A stretch of 5,744 nucleotides of DNA from Chloroflexota bacterium. GTDB lineage: Bacteria > Chloroflexota > Anaerolineae > Anaerolineales > UBA11579. Positions within the stretch are counted from its first letter, which is position 1. Each line of letters starts with the position of its first letter. The position numbers were made by a program, and so were the translations under genes. Below, in pieces: positions 1 to 4,826 of this stretch. The DNA is taken from NCBI GenBank assembly GCA_003250455.1, contig QKGK01000241.1:1-5744 (forward strand). The letters are read 5' to 3'. Below the pieces are notes generated by a model that was not told the DNA's origin, made no database searches, and was given only the letters and a program-made list of their open reading frames with translations.

Positions 1-888
1 AGCGGGCTGACCGGGGCGGCGCCCATCTGGGCGGAATTCATGAAGGCCGCCGTGCAGGTGCTGGATGGAGGGAATTCCCCCAGCTTCCGCCGTCCGGATG
101 GGCTGGTGGACAAGGTGATCTGCACCGTGTCCGGGACAGAACCTTCGGATAAATGCCCCACGCAGCGGACTGAAATCTTTGCCTCCAACCAGCTGCCACT
201 CTCCAAATCGGAAGACTTGTGGAAAGAAGTGGATGTGGATACCTGGACCTTCAAGCTGCCCTCGGATGCCTGCGGCGACCATGTGGAAAAGATGGTAGTA
301 CTGAACGTCACCGAGTTCTGGGCGGGAGAATGGATCCTGGATACCAATGAAGGGCTTGCCTGGGCCAAGCAAATGGGTTTTGACCTTCCGATCACTTTTG
401 TTCCTACAGAAACTTGCGCGCAAAGCGATGACCCGGCGATCCTCTCTTTTGAAGGGCTGAATGATGGTCAGACGGTCAGCCTGACCGAACTGCCGATCAT
501 CCTGCGGGCATGGGGCGGCAATCGCTTCAAGAATTTTGTGCTTTCTTACCGCACCCTGCCAGGGAACAACTGGGTCAAGGTGGAAACGTTCACCCAGCAG
601 AGCAAAGAACCTAAAGATTATTACATGCTGGACCTCGAAGAGATCCCCGATGGACGGATCGAACTGCGAGTGGAAATGCAAGGGAGCAAAGATGCCTATG
701 CTGAGGAGCGGATTGAATTGGTGATCCAAAAGCCGACGCCAACTCCAACAATGACGCCAACCGCTACGCCAACCCCCACGGAAACATTGGTCCCGACCGA
801 GACGTTGGCCCCCACCAATACACCGGCGCCAACCCAAACGCCAACGGAGACGCCCGTTCCGACAGAGATGCCAACGGCGACCCCATAA
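1..888 (+). CDS. Class A penicillin-binding protein (PBP1A-like), C-terminal part, 5' end outside window
   Basis: The reading frame is open from the first base, so this is the 3' end of a longer gene; the ATG at 40 is internal. The first visible residues (SGLTGAAPIWAEFM) match the end of the transpeptidase domain of bifunctional PBPs, which polymerise and cross-link peptidoglycan outside the membrane. Visible residues 29-66 (FRRPDG, VICTVSG, DKCP, then a Thr-Glu-Ile-Phe) fit the segment that usually follows that domain in PBP1A proteins. Residues 145-243 look like a beta-rich Ig/Fn3-like or BiPBP_C-like module. Residues 244-295 are a Thr/Pro-rich tail. Four cysteines (41, 52, 91, 139) could pair outside the cell. 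The catalytic serine motifs lie upstream of the window, so activity cannot be judged. The next gene starts 25 bases downstream with no visible terminator, so co-transcription is plausible. Confidence 0.85.
   Translation, partial: SGLTGAAPIWAEFMKAAVQVLDGGNSPSFRRPDGLVDKVICTVSGTEPSDKCPTQRTEIFASNQLPLSKSEDLWKEVDVDTWTFKLPSDACGDHVEKMVVLNVTEFWAGEWILDTNEGLAWAKQMGFDLPITFVPTETCAQSDDPAILSFEGLNDGQTVSLTELPIILRAWGGNRFKNFVLSYRTLPGNNWVKVETFTQQSKEPKDYYMLDLEEIPDGRIELRVEMQGSKDAYAEERIELVIQKPTPTPTMTPTATPTPTETLVPTETLAPTNTPAPTQTPTETPVPTEMPTATP
730..885 (+). repeat. Low-complexity Thr/Pro-rich coding repeat (PBP tail)
   Basis: Degenerate repetition of ccaac/ccgac-type units encodes about 52 residues made almost only of Thr, Pro, Glu and Ala (for example TPTPTETLVPTETLAP). 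It ends the penicillin-binding protein. Such segments act as extended stalks or wall-spanning tails in exported proteins, and the hydroxyl-rich composition could accept O-glycans. That role is inferred. The repeat may vary in length between strains. Confidence 0.8.
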
Positions 889-898
889 AATCAATTGT

Positions 899-904
899 GA
901 GGGG
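899..904 (+). promoter_or_regulatory. Ribosome binding site of the CDF transporter gene
   Basis: GAGGGG lies 9 bases before the ATG at 914, in the 25-base gap after the penicillin-binding protein stop codon. It supports the ATG at 914 as the start. Confidence 0.7.
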
Positions 905-913
905 AATAGATCG

Positions 914-2326
914 ATGAAACAAGAAGAAACGCAACCCCTGGAAACGGAAGAACGCTATGCCTCTGTACAGAAGGTGCTGGTATGGGTTTTGGTTGCCAAC
1001 CTGGCCGTTACGCTGATTAAAATCACGGTTGGATTGGTTACCGGCGTACTGGCAGTGGTGGCCGATGGTTTCCACTCGCTGGTGGATTCTTCCTCCAACC
1101 TGATCGGGCTGGCAGCTATCCGGTTGGCCCGCCGCCCGGCGGATGACCGTCATCCATACGGCTACCAGCGCTTCGAAACATTGGGAGCACTCTCTATCGG
1201 GGTGTTGATGCTGATCGCTGCCTGGGAAATTGCCAGGGCAATTATAGAACGCTTTACCCAGGGAGGCACACCGGAGATCAATCTGATCACGATCGGGTTG
1301 GTTTTATTAACTTTCCCGGTGAATCTGACGGTGGTGATCCTGGAAAAACGTGCGGGCAGGCGTTTGCATTCCGAAATATTGCTGGCGGATGCCCGCCATA
1401 CCCAAACGGACCTGTATGTGACCGGGTCGGTAATGCTTTCGGTGATCGGAATTTGGTTTGGGGTTACCTGGTTGGATCAGGTTGTGGCAGCAGTGGTGGT
1501 GCTGCTGATCGTGCGCTCAGCTTTTGAAATTTTGCGGGATACCTCCCGGTGGCTGGCGGACAGCGTGGTGGTGGATTCAGAAGCAATTGCCGATGTAGCC
1601 AATAGCGTGCCGGGAGTGGTTTTTGTGCACCGCATCCGATCCCGCGGTACACCGGATGCGGCCTTTGTAGACCTGCATGTAAAGGTGTCTCCTGGCATGA
1701 GCACCTCACGCGCCCATGCAATTGCCTCTGAAGTGGAACGGCGTCTGGTGAAAGAAATAGACCAGGTGCGGGAAGCGCTAGTGCATATCGAACCGGTCAA
1801 GAAGGAACAGCCTTCCCTTTGGGACCGCATGGCGGAGGATATCCGGCGATTGGCTGAAGGAATGGGCCTGGGGATGCACGACCTGCACATCCATACCGAC
1901 TTTGATGCGGGGTATGTGGTTGAGGTCCACCTGGAATTTTCGGATCAAGTCGATTTGCAGCAAGCGCATGCTCTGGCCGAACAATTCGAACAAGAGGTCA
2001 AGCGGAATTGGACGGATATCAAGCAGATCATCACGCATCTGGAGCCGATCCCCCAAAAGCTTTTAGGTTTGGAAAGCAGCGCCAGTATCCCGGTGGAAGC
2101 GCAAATCCGGGAAGTGATTGGCAAGTATATTGACCTTGCCAATGTGCGCTCCAAGCAGCTTTACCAGACCGGGGATCACCTACACCTGAATCTGGTGCTG
2201 GTTTTGCCGGGAAAGGTGCCGCTGACGGAAGCGCATGAACTGGCTGAAGAGATTGAACTCGGGCTTCGCAGCCAGATCCCGTCGCTATCACATGTGATCG
2301 TTCATTTAGAGCCCGAACCAGAATAA
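914..2326 (+). CDS. Cation diffusion facilitator (CDF) metal transporter with three tandem C-terminal domains
   Basis: This 470-residue inner-membrane protein probably exports Zn2+ or a related divalent metal in exchange for protons. Six membrane segments lie at roughly residues 20-43, 46-70, 88-112, 122-144, 158-182 and 186-206. The transport site is recognisable as HSLVD (H54, D58) in helix 2 and HTQTD (H162, D166) in helix 5; an HxxxD pair in both helices is usual for zinc-type CDFs. The helix 2-3 loop reads DDRHPYGYQRFE. The cytoplasmic part is unusually long. Residues 222-294, 303-379 and 395-467 each resemble the ferredoxin-like CDF dimerisation domain, and each ends in H[IL]EP. Most family members are about 300 residues with one copy. 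The ATG is preceded by GAGGGG. The gene follows the PBP by 25 bases and may share its transcript. The metal specificity cannot be read from the sequence with certainty. Confidence 0.92.
   Translation: MKQEETQPLETEERYASVQKVLVWVLVANLAVTLIKITVGLVTGVLAVVADGFHSLVDSSSNLIGLAAIRLARRPADDRHPYGYQRFETLGALSIGVLMLIAAWEIARAIIERFTQGGTPEINLITIGLVLLTFPVNLTVVILEKRAGRRLHSEILLADARHTQTDLYVTGSVMLSVIGIWFGVTWLDQVVAAVVVLLIVRSAFEILRDTSRWLADSVVVDSEAIADVANSVPGVVFVHRIRSRGTPDAAFVDLHVKVSPGMSTSRAHAIASEVERRLVKEIDQVREALVHIEPVKKEQPSLWDRMAEDIRRLAEGMGLGMHDLHIHTDFDAGYVVEVHLEFSDQVDLQQAHALAEQFEQEVKRNWTDIKQIITHLEPIPQKLLGLESSASIPVEAQIREVIGKYIDLANVRSKQLYQTGDHLHLNLVLVLPGKVPLTEAHELAEEIELGLRSQIPSLSHVIVHLEPEPE
1577..2314 (+). repeat. Three diverged tandem copies of the CDF C-terminal (ZT_dimer-like) domain
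   Basis: Within the CDF protein, three consecutive segments of about 73-77 residues (DNA about 1577-1795, 1820-2050 and 2096-2314) align by eye without gaps over their second half. Each has Ala-His (H268, H352, H441), then exactly 23 residues later a His in an H[IL]EP motif (H291, H375, H464). The copies share little DNA identity, so the triplication is old and not a recent slippage product. Confidence 0.75.
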
Positions 2327-2411
2327 CCATCGCGATTACTTCGAAGGAAAAAAATTTAGAGATCAGGGAGAGCGGATCGATTTAGCGCAGGGACTAATCT
2401 AATGCGGCTGA

Positions 2412-2441
2412 TTGATTAATTCCCTGATTTTGGTGTATAGT
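2412..2441 (+). promoter_or_regulatory. Predicted sigma70-type promoter of the lipoprotein gene
   Basis: TTGATT (2412-2417) and TATAGT (2436-2441) resemble -35 and -10 boxes separated by 18 bases. Transcription would start near 2448, giving a leader of about 33 bases that contains the AGGAGG site. An in-frame TTG falls on the -35 box itself, which argues against a longer protein starting there. The call rests on consensus similarity only. Confidence 0.5.
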
Positions 2442-2469
2442 GAAATTGATTTATGCTTGCACCCAATGC

Positions 2470-2475
2470 AGGAGG
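2470..2475 (+). promoter_or_regulatory. Strong ribosome binding site that fixes the lipoprotein start
   Basis: AGGAGG sits 5 bases before the ATG at 2481. It lies downstream of the alternative in-frame starts (TTG 2412, ATG 2466) and so selects 2481. That start also places a normal lipoprotein signal peptide at the N-terminus. Confidence 0.8.
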
Positions 2476-2480
2476 AAGAC

Positions 2481-3497
2481 ATGAGAAAATGGTTGGTGGA
2501 TCGAGTTTTACTGAATGCTTTGTTAATTGTCCTTGCGGTAGCGCTCTTGACGGGCTGTAATTTACCTTCATCTCAGTCCGAGCCGGATGATGCCCAGTCG
2601 GCGCAGACGCTGGCAGCCCAGACAATTGAGGCCCGCCTGACAGAAAATGCCAGCGGTGGCGTTCAGCCGACAGAAGGGGGAGGGAATCCCCCGGTGGACA
2701 CGCAAGCGCCGACGGATACGCAGGCGCCAACGGATACCCCACAGCCCAGTGACACGCCACAGCCCTCTCCGACCCATACGGAGGAAACGCCCTGCAACAA
2801 AGCTGCCTGGGTGAAGGATGTTACCGTACCGGATGGAACAGAATATGCGCCGGGTAAAACTTTCACCAAAACCTGGCGGGTGCGCAACGTGGGAACCTGC
2901 ACCTGGAACAATGATTATGACCTGGTATTTGATGAAGGCGACCAAATGGGGGCGGGTGCGGTGGTCGATATTTCGATCGGCACGGTTGAACCCAACGAGA
3001 CCGTGGATATTTCCGTAGACCTGAAAGCCCCCTCTACTCCGGGAGATTACAGGGGGGATTGGCTTCTGCGGTCGGACGATAACGAAGTGTTTGGCCTGGG
3101 GAATAACGATGTGCCCATTTATGTGGAAATTGTCGTGGTTGATCCGGTCAGCTTCAGCATTGTACAAACCAATGTGTATGACTGCATGGGCAATAAATTT
3201 GTCGCCATCCAGGTCAAAAATACGGGCAGCGAAGATCTGGAAAGCTTCCGCGGGAACGTGAAGAACCTGGATACCGACACGACCACTAATTATCCCGCCT
3301 GGGACACACCGTTTACGGAGGATAAAGACGACTGCCCGGGGATTAATATTGATAACATTGAACCGGGAGACTTGTATTACATTCCTTTGAATGTGGGGAC
3401 GGTTTCTGCTGAACTTGAGTTCACCGTCAGGTTGTGCACAGAAGAAGGCGCTGCTGGTGACTGCCATACTGAAAAGGTAAAGGTAGAAGTACCGTAG
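2481..3497 (+). CDS. Secreted lipoprotein with NBR1-type Ig-like domain
   Basis: The product is 338 residues. A basic N-terminus (MRKWLVDR), a hydrophobic stretch and the lipobox LLTGC place the lipidated cysteine at residue 26, so it should be anchored on the outer face of the membrane. Residues 27-104 form a flexible linker with four six-residue Thr/Pro repeats (74-97). Residues about 105-218 match the Ig-like domain named after NBR1 (PF16158 in my recollection). The recognisable parts are KTWRVRNVGTCTWN (130-143), GDQMG, then PGDYRG (187-192) and WLLRS. Residues about 221-338 look like a second beta-sandwich with four cysteines (235, 285, 319, 328); I do not recognise its family. No catalytic motif is visible, so a binding or surface-display role is a guess. 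The gene has its own promoter-like sequence and ends at a strong hairpin terminator. Confidence 0.85.
   Translation: MRKWLVDRVLLNALLIVLAVALLTGCNLPSSQSEPDDAQSAQTLAAQTIEARLTENASGGVQPTEGGGNPPVDTQAPTDTQAPTDTPQPSDTPQPSPTHTEETPCNKAAWVKDVTVPDGTEYAPGKTFTKTWRVRNVGTCTWNNDYDLVFDEGDQMGAGAVVDISIGTVEPNETVDISVDLKAPSTPGDYRGDWLLRSDDNEVFGLGNNDVPIYVEIVVVDPVSFSIVQTNVYDCMGNKFVAIQVKNTGSEDLESFRGNVKNLDTDTTTNYPAWDTPFTEDKDDCPGINIDNIEPGDLYYIPLNVGTVSAELEFTVRLCTEEGAAGDCHTEKVKVEVP
2700..2771 (+). repeat. Four 18-base tandem units encoding a Thr/Pro-rich linker
   Basis: Units start at 2700, 2718, 2736 and 2754. The first two differ at two of 18 bases and encode TQAPTD twice. The last two are more diverged and encode TPQPSD and TPQPSP. 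They form the stalk between the lipid anchor and the Ig-like domain, and the copy number could vary by replication slippage. Confidence 0.75.
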
Positions 3498-3520
3498 TCA
3501 GTATTATTCAAAAAAACATT

Positions 3521-3554
3521 AAAAACTCACCTGGTTATTTTCAGGTGAGTTTTT
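3521..3554. terminator. Bidirectional intrinsic terminator between convergent genes
   Basis: ACTCACCTG (3525-3533) pairs perfectly with CAGGTGAGT (3542-3550) around an 8-base loop, and AAAA (3521-3524) pairs with TTTT (3551-3554). A run of T follows on the + strand to 3556. On the - strand the A run gives a T run after the stem, with a further A-rich stretch at 3510-3516. It lies 23 bases after the lipoprotein stop and 10 bases before the end of the convergent hydrolase gene, so it can serve both. Confidence 0.88.
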
Positions 3555-3563
3555 TTATAAGCA

Positions 3564-4535
3564 TCAAGGTTGTTCTGCGATTCCCTTCAAAAACTGATTC
3601 ACCGCCGATAAAAATTCAGCCGGGCATTCCTCCTGGGGGACATGCCCGCAATTGGGGATCACGACCAGGGCAGCGCCTGGAATTTCCTCAGCGGCTGCAA
3701 TGCTGCTCTGGGTAGGCACGATGTGGTCATCATCCCCTGTGATGACCAGCACAGGCAGGTCTAGTTCCTCCAAATTCAGGGACAGCTCATTTTCACGGCT
3801 GGCAGTGGAATATTGCCAGAGGGCAAAATCCCAGTTTTCAGCCTGGAGAGGTTTGGTGTACAGCAGAATGGTATCTGCAGGTTGTTTGGTTGGGTCGTGC
3901 CAAGCTTGTTCGATCAGGTCCAACCCTGAGCTTTGGATGCTGCGGACCAAAAGCGGCCCGATGCGCTGCATTTGCGGGGTGTTCAGCAGCCAGCCGAATT
4001 TAGCATAGGGATTGCCGCCACTTCCAACTGCTGGGCTGACCAGAACCAGCGCCTGGACGCGGTCTGGATGCTTGACCGCATAGGCAACCGCAAGCGCACC
4101 TCCGGCAGAGTTGCCGACCAACACTGGATGGTCCACCTGCCATGCATCCAATAATTTTTCCAGATGCTCCAGTGAAGCAATGCGGGTGTAAGGATTCTTT
4201 CCTTCCCAGGTGGTTGGCCTTTCGGTTAGACCAAAAGCCTCGCGGTCATAGGCAAATACGCGGCGGTTTTCCGCCAGGACTGGCATCACCTCCCGCCAGG
4301 AGTAAAGGCTGGCCCCGAATCCATGCAGCAGAACCAGGGTGGGGCTGCCGCTGCCCTGGGTTTTATAATGGAATTGGATGCCATTGATCTGGATGAACTG
4401 GCTGTCTCCGTCCGCAAGCTGCTGGACGGGCAGGGTGTCCCCGGCGGGTGGGATGGGGATGATCAATGGGAGGGCCAGCACCAGCCCAAGCAGGATCAGC
4501 AGTGTAATTCCAATGGAACGCAGAATCTTTCTCAT
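3564..4535 (-). CDS. Membrane-anchored alpha/beta hydrolase
   Basis: The 323-residue protein has an uncleaved-looking hydrophobic segment at residues 8-29 after MRKILRS, so the catalytic domain is probably anchored outside the cytoplasmic membrane. The alpha/beta hydrolase core follows. It shows the oxyanion motif HGFG (71-74), YDREAFGLTERP (96-107), the nucleophile elbow GNSAGG with Ser143, the acid in TGDDDHIVP (Asp270 by alignment) and the catalytic His in CGHVPQEE (His298). A complete Ser-Asp-His triad predicts an esterase, lipase or C-C bond hydrolase; a dehalogenase would normally have Asp as nucleophile. The substrate is unknown. The start is supported by GGAG (complement of 4541-4544) 5 bases upstream. 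The gene diverges from the ferredoxin gene and converges on the lipoprotein gene. Confidence 0.88.
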   Translation of the reverse strand: MRKILRSIGITLLILLGLVLALPLIIPIPPAGDTLPVQQLADGDSQFIQINGIQFHYKTQGSGSPTLVLLHGFGASLYSWREVMPVLAENRRVFAYDREAFGLTERPTTWEGKNPYTRIASLEHLEKLLDAWQVDHPVLVGNSAGGALAVAYAVKHPDRVQALVLVSPAVGSGGNPYAKFGWLLNTPQMQRIGPLLVRSIQSSGLDLIEQAWHDPTKQPADTILLYTKPLQAENWDFALWQYSTASRENELSLNLEELDLPVLVITGDDDHIVPTQSSIAAAEEIPGAALVVIPNCGHVPQEECPAEFLSAVNQFLKGIAEQP

Positions 4536-4551
4536 TTCCGCTCCTGAAAAT

Positions 4552-4560
4552 TGGTATAAT
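4552..4560 (+). promoter_or_regulatory. Extended -10 promoter of the ferredoxin gene
   Basis: TGGTATAAT is an exact extended -10 element (TG, one base, TATAAT at 4555-4560). No good -35 box is seen 16-18 bases upstream, which extended -10 promoters can tolerate. The start of transcription would be near 4567, leaving a leader of about 23 bases that includes the AGGTGAG ribosome binding site at 4578-4584. Confidence 0.6.
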
Positions 4561-4572
4561 AAACCGTAACTA

Positions 4573-4578
4573 ATTATA
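4573..4578 (-). promoter_or_regulatory. Possible -10 box of the hydrolase gene
   Basis: On the - strand this reads TATAAT, about 38 bases upstream of the hydrolase ATG. A candidate -35 (TTGCAC, complement of 4600-4605) is 21 bases away, which is too far to be convincing. If used, this promoter overlaps the ferredoxin promoter region and its ribosome binding site. Confidence 0.35.
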
Positions 4579-4589
4579 GGTGAGTTTTA

Positions 4590-4808
4590 ATGGTAGATAG
4601 TGCAAGAAATATCATGCTGGAAGTGGATGAAACCGTCTGCCGGGTTTGCAGGAAATGCCTGGCGGGTGAGGTTTGCCGCGGCAATGCCTTCATCCGGATG
4701 GAGCGGGATGAAAGTCCCTTTTTGGATAACAGCCGCTGCTGGGGGTGTATGGTGTGCCTTCCCGCCTGCCCGTTTGGGGCGGTGGTGCGCCATGAATATG
4801 GCATTTAG
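4590..4808 (+). CDS. Small two-cluster 4Fe-4S ferredoxin-like protein
   Basis: This 72-residue cytoplasmic protein has eight cysteines in two groups, enough for two 4Fe-4S clusters that carry single electrons at low potential. The second group is classical: C50-x2-C53-x2-C56-x3-C60 followed by Pro (WGC, MVC, LPACPFG). The first is atypical: C17-x2-C20-x2-C23-x5-C29, with two extra residues before the fourth cysteine and Arg-Gly in place of the usual Pro after it. The loop between the groups is about 20 residues. The ATG follows AGGTGAG by 5 bases and an extended -10 promoter by 29. The gene diverges from the hydrolase and converges on the dehalogenase-like gene, which needs an electron donor. 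Partnership is inferred from adjacency only, since the two are transcribed separately. Confidence 0.85.
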   Translation: MVDSARNIMLEVDETVCRVCRKCLAGEVCRGNAFIRMERDESPFLDNSRCWGCMVCLPACPFGAVVRHEYGI

Positions 4809-4813
4809 CTAAA
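4804..4813. other. 10-base palindrome over the ferredoxin stop codon
   Basis: TTTAGCTAAA is a perfect palindrome containing the TAG stop (4806-4808) in the 18-base convergent gap. It is too short and AT-rich to be a terminator, and no function is claimed. Confidence 0.3.
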
Positions 4814-4826
4814 GTTTGATCTGAAA

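Larger units (their letters stand above)
2327..2480. other. Intergenic region between CDF gene and lipoprotein gene
   Basis: These 154 bases contain no convincing small gene. The right half carries a sigma70-like promoter and the ribosome binding site of the lipoprotein gene. An 8-base inverted pair (ATCAGGGA at 2362-2369 and TCCCTGAT at 2421-2428) encloses 51 bases and is followed by TTT. No compact terminator hairpin for the CDF gene is evident. Confidence 0.6.

Noticed and set aside
764..1153. 129-codon - strand frame across the PBP-CDF junction
   Set aside because: It overlaps two confident + strand genes and has no recognisable domain or plausible start context.
2412..2480. N-terminal extension of the lipoprotein from TTG at 2412
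   Set aside because: It would place 23 residues before a standard lipoprotein signal peptide, starts on a likely -35 box, and ignores the AGGAGG site before 2481.
2568..3467. 299-codon open frame on the - strand opposite the lipoprotein gene
   Set aside because: It lies wholly antisense to a gene with a signal peptide, recognisable domain and ribosome binding site. Its translation shows no domain I recognise, so it is a shadow frame.
3543..3553. AGGTGAGTTTT occurs both in the terminator and at the ferredoxin ribosome binding site (4578-4588)
   Set aside because: AGGTGAG is a ribosome-binding-like sequence and TTTT is common in both settings, so the 11-base match is most likely coincidence rather than a shared element.
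3564..4535. Haloalkane dehalogenase as the identity of the alpha/beta hydrolase
   Set aside because: The nucleophile elbow is GNSAGG with Ser, whereas haloalkane dehalogenases use Asp. The nearby dehalogenase-like gene does not change this.
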